Shown here: positions 25,945-33,905 of the stretch, piece after piece
Position numbering within the stretch: position 1 is the first letter of the stretch
Layout: every line of letters begins with the position of its first letter
Assembly (NCBI RefSeq): GCF_000308615.1
Contig: NZ_BAGB01000031.1
Span: forward strand, 179,348 to 243,347
Direction of reading: 5' to 3'
From: Nocardia jiangxiensis NBRC 101359
Lineage (GTDB): Bacteria > Actinomycetota > Actinomycetes > Mycobacteriales > Mycobacteriaceae
Length of the DNA stretch: 64,000 nt
Position numbers and translations under genes: made by a program
Notes under the pieces: generated by a model
The model's database searches: none
What the model saw: the letters and a program-made list of their open reading frames with translations, nothing else
Told to the model about the DNA's origin: nothing

Positions 25945-26855
25945 CTCGGCGTGCGGGTGGCCGCGCGGGGAGCGAGTGCGATGCGGAGTTGACCGAGCAG
26001 CACTTTCGCGGCGGGCGCGGCCGGTCGGTCCGCGCGCCAGGTCAGGGCGAGGCGGCCGCGTAGTTCGGGTTCGATCTCGACCATGCGGACGCCCTCGGCC
26101 GCCGCCTGTTCGGGGGTGAGATCGGGGACCACGGCGACGCCCAGGCCACCGGCGGCGAGGCGGACCAGCAGCGGCGGCGCGGCGGCCTCGAATTCGACGC
26201 GTGGTTCGAAACCTGCCGCAGCGCAGGCGCGTTCGAGGACGCCGCGGATGCCGGTGCCGCGGGACAGGCAGATCAGCGGCCGGTCGCGCAGGTCCGAAAG
26301 TGTTGTCCGGGAGCGGAATTCCCGGTCGTCGGCGGCGACGGCGGCGTTGATCCGGGTGTCGAACACGATGTCCATGCCCAGGCCGGGATCCGGTTCGGCG
26401 CCGGTCGACGCGATGAGCGCGATATCGAGATCGCCGCGCACCACCGCGGCGAGCATCCGTTCGGAGGTGTCCTCGGTCAGGCTGATCCCGACCTGCGGAT
26501 GATCGCGGTGGAAGGTCGTGAGCACCGCGGCGATATTCACCTCGCCGAGCGCCGCGCCGGAGATGAGCCCGATCCGGACGTGACCGCGCAGCAGGCCGGT
26601 GAATTCGTCCACGGTGTGCGAAATCTGCTGTGCCGCTTGTAATGCCGCGCGCGCATGCGGCAGCACGGCGGCGCCGGTCGCGGTCGGGGTGATCGATCGG
26701 CCGGAACGGTCCAGCAGTGGCTGGCCGACCTCCTTCTCCAACTGCCGGATCTGGGCGGACAGACCGGGCTGGGTCAGGTGCAGGCGAGCCGCGGCCCGGG
26801 TGAAGTTGGCCTCCTCGACCACGGTGACGAAGTAGCGCAGCTGCCGCAGTTCCAT
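25941..26855 (-). CDS. LysR-family transcriptional regulator
   Basis: 304 residues. The N-terminal winged helix-turn-helix ([50 protein letters not shown]) is followed by the two-lobed effector domain from about residue 90 (VRIGLISG onward). It is divergent from the FAD-linked oxidase 71 bp away, which is the usual LysR target arrangement, and a T-N11-A box overlaps its own start codon, fitting autoregulation. Inducer unknown. Confidence 0.93.
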   Translation of the reverse strand: MELRQLRYFVTVVEEANFTRAAARLHLTQPGLSAQIRQLEKEVGQPLLDRSGRSITPTATGAAVLPHARAALQAAQQISHTVDEFTGLLRGHVRIGLISGAALGEVNIAAVLTTFHRDHPQVGISLTEDTSERMLAAVVRGDLDIALIASTGAEPDPGLGMDIVFDTRINAAVAADDREFRSRTTLSDLRDRPLICLSRGTGIRGVLERACAAAGFEPRVEFEAAAPPLLVRLAAGGLGVAVVPDLTPEQAAAEGVRMVEIEPELRGRLALTWRADRPAAPAAKVLLGQLRIALAPRAATRTPS

Positions 26856-26868
26856 AACTGCTAATTAT
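26854..26868. promoter_or_regulatory. LysR-type T-N11-A box in the divergent promoter
   Basis: ATAA-N7-TTAT, an inverted repeat that contains T-N11-A, lies in the 71-bp gap and overlaps the LysR start codon. The gap is conspicuously AT-rich against its surroundings. Confidence 0.5.
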
Positions 26869-26926
26869 AGCTCTGAGAAAAACCATCTGTTGTACTTCTG
26901 ATTCGCGCGCGGGCAGAGTTCGAAAT

Positions 26927-28291
26927 ATGACGAACACGCTTCCCGAACTTCCCGAAGTCACCGGCCCGCTGTTCCGTCCGGGCGCACCCGGATACGACGA
27001 GGAGATCGCGGGCTTCCAGACCGCCTACACCCACCGGCCCGCCCTGGTGGTCGGCGCACTGCACGCCGAGGATGTCCGCAGTGCGGTGGAATACGCTGCG
27101 CGGCATGGTCTTCCGGTGTCGGTGCAGGCGACCGGGCACGGTCTGTCGGTGGCTGCCGACGACGGCGTGCTGATCAGTACGCGGCGGATGCGGGAGATCA
27201 CCGTCGACCCGGATGCCCGCACCGCCCGGGTGGGTGCGGGTGTGCAGGCCGAGGCGCTGATCGAGGCGGCCGGGGCACACGGTCTCGCGCCGTTGAACGG
27301 ATCCTCGCCGAGTGTCGGGGTGGTGGGTTATCACCTCGGCGGGGGCCTGGGCATCCTGGCTCGGACCTTCGGCTATGCCGCCGACCATGTCCGGGCGATC
27401 GAACTGGTGACCGCCGACGGACGACTGCGCCGCCTCACTCCGGGCGAGGATCTGTTCGGCGCGGTCCTGGGCACCGGCGGCAATTACGGCGTGGTCACCG
27501 CACTCGAGGTCGAACTCTTCCCGATCGCCGCCGTCTACGGTGGTCGGCTGATCTTCGACGCCGGACTCGTGGAACCGGCCCTCGAGGGGTGGCGGCAATG
27601 GACCTGGGATCTGCCCGAGGAGATGACCTCGGCGATCACCGTGATGGCCATGCCCGATCTTCCAGTGATCCCGGAACCGTTGCGCGGCAGGTACATTGCC
27701 ACCGTCAACATCGCCTACACCGGTTCGGGCAGCGATGGCGAACGCCTCGTCGCGCCGCTGCGCGCGATCGGCCCCCGCCTGACCGACGACCTGCGTGTGA
27801 TGCCCTATGTCGACACTCACACGATCCACAGCGACCCGCCCTTCCCGCACGCCTATACCGCGACCAACGCGTTGCTGCCGGAGCTGACCGTCGATGCGGC
27901 ACAGGCGTTCCTGGACGTTGCGGGTCCGGCGAGCCCGGTGCCGGTGGTCGCCGGTATCCGCCATCTCGGCGGTGCGCTGCGTCGTCCGGGGCCGGCGAAC
28001 GTCGCGGTCGATCACCGTGACGCGGAATATCTCGCCCGATTCATCACCGGACCCGAAACCGACGGCACCGCGGTTGGCGACCACCACGATCTGATCGCGA
28101 AAGCGTTGTCCTCCTGGGCCGTCGGCCACAGCCCCACCTTCCTCTACGGTGCGGGCGATCGAGCCGACGAGGCTCAGACCCGCGCCGGATACACCCCCGC
28201 CACCTACCGCCGCCTGGCCGCGCTGAAGTCCGATACCGACCCGGCCAACCTGTTCCGCTTCAACCGCAACATCCGTCCGAACCGTTCGTGA
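26927..28291 (+). CDS. FAD-dependent oxidase (PCMH/BBE family)
   Basis: 454 residues: an FAD-binding PCMH domain (about 40-205; PALVVGALHAEDVRSAVEYAARHGLPVSVQATGHGLS, then LNGSSPSVGVVGYHLGGGLG) and a C-terminal berberine-bridge segment (TYRRLAALKSDTDPANLFRFNRNI). The His in TGHG is in the place of the 8-alpha-histidyl FAD link. The second covalent Cys found in bicovalent enzymes is replaced: GYHLGGG has His instead of Cys. Such enzymes oxidise sugars, alcohols or plant and bacterial metabolites with O2; substrate unknown. Probably controlled by the divergent LysR protein. Confidence 0.9.
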   Translation: MTNTLPELPEVTGPLFRPGAPGYDEEIAGFQTAYTHRPALVVGALHAEDVRSAVEYAARHGLPVSVQATGHGLSVAADDGVLISTRRMREITVDPDARTARVGAGVQAEALIEAAGAHGLAPLNGSSPSVGVVGYHLGGGLGILARTFGYAADHVRAIELVTADGRLRRLTPGEDLFGAVLGTGGNYGVVTALEVELFPIAAVYGGRLIFDAGLVEPALEGWRQWTWDLPEEMTSAITVMAMPDLPVIPEPLRGRYIATVNIAYTGSGSDGERLVAPLRAIGPRLTDDLRVMPYVDTHTIHSDPPFPHAYTATNALLPELTVDAAQAFLDVAGPASPVPVVAGIRHLGGALRRPGPANVAVDHRDAEYLARFITGPETDGTAVGDHHDLIAKALSSWAVGHSPTFLYGAGDRADEAQTRAGYTPATYRRLAALKSDTDPANLFRFNRNIRPNRS

Positions 28292-28438
28292 TCGATCGGT
28301 GGACTGTGCCGCTCCGGTGACCGCGGAGATGTCGTGCCCGGCGGCGTTGCCCCCGTGATTCGGGGCGTCGCCGCCACTGGACACCTGAGACATCAGAACG
28401 CTATTGTCGTGATATCACTTCAATATTGGGAGGATGTC

Positions 28439-29374
28439 ATGGAGTTGCGGCGGGCCTTTCGGGTCAACGGGTTCTTGATGCTGGTGGTGTTGCTGGTCGT
28501 GGGGGCAGCCGGGCTGATCGGCGGGATCACCGCATCGGGATCGGCCGCGAACGGCGGTGGCGCCGGGGCGAGTGCCGGGGCCGTGGTCGGGTACATCGTG
28601 CTGGGTGTGGCGGTGCTCGGGCTGACAGGTCTGGCGACCGTCGGGCCGAACGAGGCGAAGGTGCTGCAGTTCTTCGGGAAGTACATCGGCTCGGTCAGCG
28701 ATGCCGGATTCTTCTGGGTGGTGCCGCTGACGACCAAGCGGCGAATCTCGTTGCGAGTGCGCAACTTCGAGACGCAGAAGCTGAAGGTCAACGATTCGGA
28801 CGGTAATCCGGTGGAGATCGCGGCCGTGGTCGTCTATCGGGTGGTGGACAGCTTCAAGGCGGCGTTCTCGGTCGACGACTACGAGGAGTACGTGCGCACC
28901 CAGTCCGAGACCGCGGTCCGGCATCTGGCGACCACGCATCCGTACGACGCCGCACCCGATGCGGGTTCGCACCTGGTCACGCAGACGGCCGAGGTTTCCG
29001 CTGTCGACCCGTCGCGCACCAGCCTGCGCAACGGCGCCGAGGTGGCCGAGGAGCTGACCGCCGAACTGCGTGAACGCACCGAGATGGCCGGTATCGAAAT
29101 CCTCGAGGCCCGGATCACCCATCTGGCCTACGCGCCGGAGATCGCCCAGTCGATGCTGGTGCGTCAGCAGGCCAGTCAGGTGGTCGCGGCGCGCAGCCGC
29201 ATCGTCGACGGCGCGGTGGGCATGGTCGGCATGGCCCTGCAGCGGTTGTCCGACGAGGGGATGGTCGACCTCGACGAGGAGCGCAAGGCTTCGATGGTGT
29301 CGAACCTGCTGGTGGTGCTGTGCGGCGATCGTGCCGCGCAGCCGGTGGTCAACACCGGGACGCTGTACTCCTGA
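28439..29374 (+). CDS. SPFH/Band 7 membrane protein
   Basis: 311 residues. Two N-terminal hydrophobic helices (about 12-32 and 45-65) are followed by an SPFH domain: [73 protein letters not shown] helical region ([28 protein letters not shown]) comes next. SPFH proteins assemble into large membrane cages or scaffolds. ATG 28439 has GGGAGG 5 nt upstream; a 10-bp palindrome GTGATATCAC (28409-28418) lies just before it. The stop TGA overlaps the ATG of a 60-residue ribbon-helix-helix gene. Confidence 0.9.
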   Translation: MELRRAFRVNGFLMLVVLLVVGAAGLIGGITASGSAANGGGAGASAGAVVGYIVLGVAVLGLTGLATVGPNEAKVLQFFGKYIGSVSDAGFFWVVPLTTKRRISLRVRNFETQKLKVNDSDGNPVEIAAVVVYRVVDSFKAAFSVDDYEEYVRTQSETAVRHLATTHPYDAAPDAGSHLVTQTAEVSAVDPSRTSLRNGAEVAEELTAELRERTEMAGIEILEARITHLAYAPEIAQSMLVRQQASQVVAARSRIVDGAVGMVGMALQRLSDEGMVDLDEERKASMVSNLLVVLCGDRAAQPVVNTGTLYS

Positions 29375-29556
29375 TGGTCGCGCGCGAGCCCAAGAAGGTG
29401 TTGCTGCGGCTCGATCCGGCCGTCCACGAGGCGATCGCCAGGTGGGCGGCCGACGATCTGCGCAGCGTGAACGCCCAGATCGAGTACGCGCTGCGAAAGG
29501 CCCTCGAGCAGGCGGGCCGATCGCCCAAACCGCGCGCCGCGCCGGGCGAGAACTGA
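29374..29556 (+). CDS. Small ribbon-helix-helix (Arc-type) protein
   Basis: 60 residues: [42 protein letters not shown] has the strand-helix-helix spacing of the Arc/HicB-antitoxin type, with [15 protein letters not shown] as the second helix. The C-terminus is basic and Pro-rich. No toxin gene accompanies it; its partner is the SPFH gene, whose stop it overlaps by one base (TGATG), so the two are translated together. It may repress its own operon; that is inference. A perfect terminator follows. Confidence 0.78.
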   Translation: MVAREPKKVLLRLDPAVHEAIARWAADDLRSVNAQIEYALRKALEQAGRSPKPRAAPGEN

Positions 29557-29580
29557 TCGGGTACGGGTGCGAATAAGCCG

Positions 29581-29610
29581 GTGGGCCGTGGTTCGCGAAC
29601 CACGGCCCAC
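29581..29610 (+). terminator. Terminator after the SPFH-RHH operon
   Basis: A 30-base perfect palindrome (GTGGGCCGTGGTTCG and its complement, 29581-29610), 24 nt after the stop of the small RHH gene. Confidence 0.8.
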
Positions 29611-29746
29611 CGGCATGCTCGCGATCGGGGCGCGACCTGCCCGGGGAGGAAACAAACTAAACGTCGGTTTTGTCCAGGATTGGTTACCAACACGTCACGT
29701 ATTGAGCACAAAACGCCCCAGGACATGCGTGGACATCACGGATAGG

Positions 29747-29752
29747 TAGCGT
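29747..29752 (+). promoter_or_regulatory. -10 box for leaderless gene 29759
   Basis: TAGCGT fits TANNNT and ends 6 nt before the GTG of the next gene, as at lgt and pyk. Confidence 0.45.
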
Positions 29753-29758
29753 GGTCGC

Positions 29759-30526
29759 GTGCCAATCTCGTTCGAAACCGGGGGACTGCAACAGCTCGAC
29801 CAGAACACCTGGGGGGATCCGAAGACACGTGACATCATCACGCTGACGTACATCGATGCGGTGCCCGATCTGCCTGCGCCACTCGAGGACGAGGACACGC
29901 TGCGCCGTCGGCTCACCGAGTTACAGGCCGAGTTCGGCTGTCTGCTCGAGGCGCACTCCATCACGGTGAACGGTCAGCCCGCGCTGTTGCGGCTGGAGAA
30001 GTTCCCGTTGCCGGACCGCGAATCCGGTCTCGGATTCACCGCCGGGATCGTGGTGCCCAAGGCGACCTGCAGCGCGATCCTGAAGATCATGTGCCCGGAG
30101 AACGGGCGGCCAGGCGCGCGGGAGGCGGCGGTCGTGCCCAAGGTGGGGTTCCCGAACATGTTCCCGCCGCACCCGTACGCGCCGGACGTCCGGGGCAAAC
30201 TGCCCTACAACGCCGCCGACGACATGCGCTGGGACTCGATGTTCCCCGGCCACGCCCTCACTCGCGCCCGCGCCTGGATCGTGCACGCCAGCCGCACCGC
30301 CAAGATCGACCCGCGCTACGCCGCCCTGCCCGCGTTCACCGGCCCGTCCGCCGTCGGCGCGAGCGTGGGCACCGCCGAAGCGAGCAGTAGCTCCAGCTCC
30401 AGCGCGAGTTCCAGCACGAGTGCGACCATGACGACCAACGCGTCGAGCGAGAGCGCCGCCACCGAAGCGATGCCGATCGCCTCCGCCCCGGCCTCTCCGG
30501 AGACCATGCCGATCCCCAAGGCCTGA
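29759..30526 (+). CDS. Unknown protein with Ser-rich tail
   Basis: 255 residues; no family recognised. Residues 1-200 look globular (PISFETGGLQQLDQNTWGDPKTRDIITLTYIDAVPDLP, a Trp/Asp-rich start; later VPKVGFPNMFPPHPYAPDVRG). The last 55 or so are low complexity, with a run of Ser broken by Ala and Thr and then Met/Pro/Ala residues. No signal peptide or membrane helix. The GTG start is supported by the -10 box 6 nt upstream. Convergent with the methyltransferase gene at 30560. Confidence 0.75.
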   Translation: MPISFETGGLQQLDQNTWGDPKTRDIITLTYIDAVPDLPAPLEDEDTLRRRLTELQAEFGCLLEAHSITVNGQPALLRLEKFPLPDRESGLGFTAGIVVPKATCSAILKIMCPENGRPGAREAAVVPKVGFPNMFPPHPYAPDVRGKLPYNAADDMRWDSMFPGHALTRARAWIVHASRTAKIDPRYAALPAFTGPSAVGASVGTAEASSSSSSSASSSTSATMTTNASSESAATEAMPIASAPASPETMPIPKA

Positions 30527-30559
30527 GGGGCACGCTGAAGTCGCGGGAAGGCGGGCCGG

Positions 30560-31438
30560 TCACGCGGGGCCGGGTCGCGCAGTAACGAAAATGGCTGTGC
30601 CGGGGAATATTTCGCCGCGCAGGGGGCTCCACTGGCCCCATTCGCGGTCGAGCCACTCCGGCCAGTCCGGTTCGATCAGATCGACCAGGACGAGTCCGGC
30701 CGCAACGATCTCGCGAACCCGGTCGCCCACGGTGCGGTGATGTTCGACGTAGGTCGGGTTGTCCTCGTCGTCGACCTCCACGTAGGGGGTGCGGTCGAAA
30801 TACGGCATGGTCGCGCGCAATCCGTCCGGACCCGGGTCGTCGGGGAAGATCCAGCGCATCGGATGGTTGACCGAGAACACCCAGCGCCCGCCCGGCCGCA
30901 GCACTCGCGCCACCTCGCGCATGACGCGCGCCGAATCGGCGACGAAGGGCACCGCGCCGAATGCCGAACACGCCAGATCGAACGATTCGTCGGCGAACGG
31001 CAGCTCCTCCGCACCGGCTTGTACCAATGGCACCCGCGGACCACCGCGTGCCATCGCGGCGAGCCCGCGTTCGAGCATCCCGCGGGACAGATCCAGACCG
31101 ACCGGGCGGGCGCCGTGCGCGGCCAGCCATCGCGAACACGGGGCCGATCCGCAGCCGATCTCCAGGATCCGCTTACCCGCGACGTCGCCGAGCAGATGCC
31201 AGTCGCCCTCGTGCAATCCCTCGGGGCACCAGATGAATTCGCCGTCCAGGGAGTCCACGCCCAGGAAGTCGGCGTGTGCGTCGTGGTACTGCTCCGCATC
31301 GGCGTCCCACCAGGCCCGACTCGCCCGAGCGCTGGCGTCGGAGTCGATGCGGGTACGGCTCACTCCGGCGGTGCTGAGCAGGGCATTGGCCTGTGCGTGG
31401 CGATCTTCGGGCGAGAAATCGGGACGGTCTCGAGGCAT
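30560..31438 (-). CDS. SAM-dependent methyltransferase (class I)
   Basis: 292 residues. Motif I is ILEIGCGSAPCSRWLAAHG, motif II is ARPVGLDLSRGML, and post-motifs are AGAEELPFADESFDLACSAFGAVPFV and LRPGGRWVFSVNHP. This is the ubiquinone/menaquinone or small-molecule methyltransferase 11 type; the substrate is not predictable. ATG at 31438 gives the MPRDRPDFSPEDR start; the frame is open further back. Its promoter region is shared with divergent rpsA. Confidence 0.88.
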   Translation of the reverse strand: MPRDRPDFSPEDRHAQANALLSTAGVSRTRIDSDASARASRAWWDADAEQYHDAHADFLGVDSLDGEFIWCPEGLHEGDWHLLGDVAGKRILEIGCGSAPCSRWLAAHGARPVGLDLSRGMLERGLAAMARGGPRVPLVQAGAEELPFADESFDLACSAFGAVPFVADSARVMREVARVLRPGGRWVFSVNHPMRWIFPDDPGPDGLRATMPYFDRTPYVEVDDEDNPTYVEHHRTVGDRVREIVAAGLVLVDLIEPDWPEWLDREWGQWSPLRGEIFPGTAIFVTARPGPA

Positions 31439-31473
31439 GATGGAAGGGTATCGACATACCGGGGGACCCTTGT

Positions 31474-31503
31474 TTGCTTGGTACAACGCACGTCGCGTAC
31501 GCT
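31474..31503 (+). promoter_or_regulatory. Candidate rpsA promoter
   Basis: TTGCTT (31474-31479), 18-bp spacer, TACGCT (31498-31503). Transcription from here would give an rpsA leader of about 200 nt, the usual place for ribosomal-protein autoregulation. Moderately good match only. Confidence 0.35.
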
Positions 31504-31716
31504 GTTTCCCGCGAGTGTCTTCAGTGCTCGCGTACCTGGTACGTGATTGCTGATGTCACTCGTGAGCTGTGAGTCCAGGTAATGAGTACAGCGTTGTGCT
31601 GTGTCGCGGCGATGTGCTGTGCAGGTCCAACGTAGTTCCCGTGGCTGTGAGTAGCAGCGAAACCGAAAGTTCCAATGTCCACTACCGACCACAATCCGTC
31701 CGGAGCAACCCAACAT

Positions 31717-33189
31717 ATGCCCACCACCGTCACCTCGCCGCAGGTAGCCGTCAACGACATCGGCTCCGCCGAGGACTTCCTCGCCGCCATCGACAAGACG
31801 ATCAAGTACTTCAACGACGGAGACATCGTTGAAGGCACCATCGTCAAGGTCGATCGCGACGAGGTTCTGCTCGACATCGGTTACAAGACCGAAGGCGTCA
31901 TCCCTTCCCGCGAACTGTCCATCAAACACGATGTCGACCCGAATGAGGTCGTTTCCGTGGGTGATGAGGTCGAGGCCCTCGTTCTCACCAAGGAGGACAA
32001 GGAAGGCCGCCTGATCCTGTCGAAGAAGCGCGCGCAGTACGAGCGGGCGTGGGGCACGATCGAGGAGCTCAAGGAGAAGGACGAGGCCGTCAAGGGCACC
32101 GTCATCGAGGTCGTGAAGGGCGGTCTGATCCTGGACATCGGCCTGCGCGGCTTCCTGCCGGCCTCGCTGGTCGAGATGCGCCGGGTTCGCGATCTGCAGC
32201 CGTACGTCGGCAAGGAGATCGAGGCCAAGATCATCGAGCTGGACAAGAACCGCAACAACGTCGTTCTGTCCCGTCGCGCCTGGCTGGAGCAGACCCAGTC
32301 CGAGGTCCGCAGCGAGTTCCTGCACCAGCTGCAGAAGGGCCAGGTCCGCAAGGGCGTCGTGTCCTCGATCGTCAACTTCGGTGCGTTCGTCGATCTCGGC
32401 GGCGTCGACGGTCTGGTGCACGTCTCCGAGCTGTCCTGGAAGCACATCGACCACCCGTCCGAGGTCGTCGAGGTCGGCATGGAGGTCACCGTCGAGGTTC
32501 TCGACGTCGACCTGGACCGCGAGCGGGTTTCGCTGTCGCTCAAGGCGACTCAGGAAGACCCGTGGCGTCAGTTCGCCCGCACCCACGCCATCGGCCAGAT
32601 CGTGCCCGGCAAGGTCACCAAGCTGGTTCCGTTCGGTGCGTTCGTGCGCGTCGAGGAGGGCATCGAGGGCCTGGTGCACATCTCCGAGCTGGCCGAGCGC
32701 CACGTCGAGGTGCCGGACCAGGTTGTCGCCGTCGGCGACGACGCGATGGTCAAGGTCATCGACATCGACCTGGAGCGTCGCCGGATCTCGCTGTCGCTGA
32801 AGCAGGCGAACGAGGACTACCACGCCGAGTTCGACCCGTCGAAGTACGGCATGGCCGACAGCTACGACGAGCAGGGCAACTACATCTTCCCCGAGGGCTT
32901 CGACCCCGAGACCAACGAATGGCTCGAGGGTTCGGACAAGGTCCGCGAGGAGTGGGAAGGCCGCTACGCCGAGGCGGAGCGTCGCCACAAGATGCACACC
33001 GCGCAGATGGAGAAGATGGCCGCCGACGCCGCCGCCGAGGCCGCGAACGGTGGTTCGTCGAACTACTCCTCCGAGAGCGGCGCGCAGTCGAACGCGTCGT
33101 CGTCCTCCTCTTCGGAGTCGACCGGTGGTTCGCTCGCCAGCGACGCGCAGCTCGCCGCGCTGCGCGAGAAGCTGTCCGGCAACGCGTAA
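31717..33189 (+). CDS. rpsA: 30S ribosomal protein S1
   Basis: 490 residues with four S1 RNA-binding repeats (about 33-100, 115-185, 205-275 and 290-360). Examples are GDIVEGTIVKVDRDEVLLDIGYKTEGVIP and RKGVVSSIVNFGAFVDLGGVDGLVHVSEL. The sequence is nearly identical to mycobacterial RpsA up to about residue 420. After that comes a charged region (EAERRHKMHTAQMEKM) and a Ser/Ala-rich tail ending SDAQLAALREKLSGNA. It helps mRNA binding to the 30S subunit. ATG 31717 (MPTTVTSPQ) matches the mycobacterial start and has GGAG 11 nt upstream; an in-frame ATG at 31675 would add 14 residues. Confidence 0.95.
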   Translation: MPTTVTSPQVAVNDIGSAEDFLAAIDKTIKYFNDGDIVEGTIVKVDRDEVLLDIGYKTEGVIPSRELSIKHDVDPNEVVSVGDEVEALVLTKEDKEGRLILSKKRAQYERAWGTIEELKEKDEAVKGTVIEVVKGGLILDIGLRGFLPASLVEMRRVRDLQPYVGKEIEAKIIELDKNRNNVVLSRRAWLEQTQSEVRSEFLHQLQKGQVRKGVVSSIVNFGAFVDLGGVDGLVHVSELSWKHIDHPSEVVEVGMEVTVEVLDVDLDRERVSLSLKATQEDPWRQFARTHAIGQIVPGKVTKLVPFGAFVRVEEGIEGLVHISELAERHVEVPDQVVAVGDDAMVKVIDIDLERRRISLSLKQANEDYHAEFDPSKYGMADSYDEQGNYIFPEGFDPETNEWLEGSDKVREEWEGRYAEAERRHKMHTAQMEKMAADAAAEAANGGSSNYSSESGAQSNASSSSSSESTGGSLASDAQLAALREKLSGNA

Positions 33190-33203
33190 TTCGCACGTCC
33201 GAC

Positions 33204-33233
33204 GAAGGCCCCGGTCCATCGACCGGGGCCTTC
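33204..33233 (+). terminator. Intrinsic terminator after rpsA
   Basis: A 12-bp stem GAAGGCCCCGGT (33204-33215) with ACCGGGGCCTTC (33222-33233), 6-nt loop, followed within a few bases by TTTT. Confidence 0.85.
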
Positions 33234-33272
33234 GCCCGTTTTCGGGGGCGTCCCGGTATTCTCGGCGATGAC

Positions 33273-33905
33273 ATGTCCGAGTCTGCCGCGGAATCCGCAC
33301 CGACCCTGTGGGAGCGCCGGAAGTACGAGGCGATGACCCGTATCCAGCAGGTTGCGCTGGATCTGTTCGACGAGAACGGTTATCGCGAGGTGACCGTCGA
33401 ACGGGTCGCCGCCGCGGCGGGCGTCTCGCCCAGTTCGGTCTACCGGTACTTCGGCACCAAGGAGATGCTGGTCCTCTACGACGAGGCCGATCCCAAGCTG
33501 CTCGACGTGCTGCGGACGGCGGGCGGAGGTACGACCTTCGAGGTTTCCGCTCTGATCGCCCTGGCCCGGAGCCTGGTTCCGGCGGTGGCCGATGCGCTGG
33601 TCACCGACGACACCGAGCAACGGGTGCGTCGCAGTCTGCACTACGTTCGCACGATCGCCGAGGTTCGGGACGGCCAGATGCGTCAGATGCGGGAGATGGA
33701 GGACGAGGTCCGCATCCTCTTCGCGGACCGCTCGGGCCGCGATCACAACGATCTGCAGGTTCGCCTGGCCGCCGCGACCGCGATCTGGGGTGGTGTGGCG
33801 GCCCTGGATCATTGGGCCGCAACGGGATTCCAGGCTCGGTTGCGGGACGTCTACCGGGATGCGGTGGGTTCGATCATCGATGCGGTGGAGGCGATCTTCC
33901 GCTGA
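33273..33905 (+). CDS. TetR-family regulator
   Basis: 210 residues. The N-terminal helix-turn-helix domain (YEAMTRIQQVALDLFDENGYREVTVERVAAAAGVSPSSVYRYFGTKEMLVLYDE) is followed by an all-helical ligand domain. A TATTCT box ends 10 nt upstream. The gene converges with the MMPL transporter gene and overlaps it by 55 bp at their 3' ends. A near-perfect 25-bp palindrome in front of the MMPL gene is the likely operator, so the regulator probably controls the exporter. Confidence 0.9.
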   Translation: MSESAAESAPTLWERRKYEAMTRIQQVALDLFDENGYREVTVERVAAAAGVSPSSVYRYFGTKEMLVLYDEADPKLLDVLRTAGGGTTFEVSALIALARSLVPAVADALVTDDTEQRVRRSLHYVRTIAEVRDGQMRQMREMEDEVRILFADRSGRDHNDLQVRLAAATAIWGGVAALDHWAATGFQARLRDVYRDAVGSIIDAVEAIFR

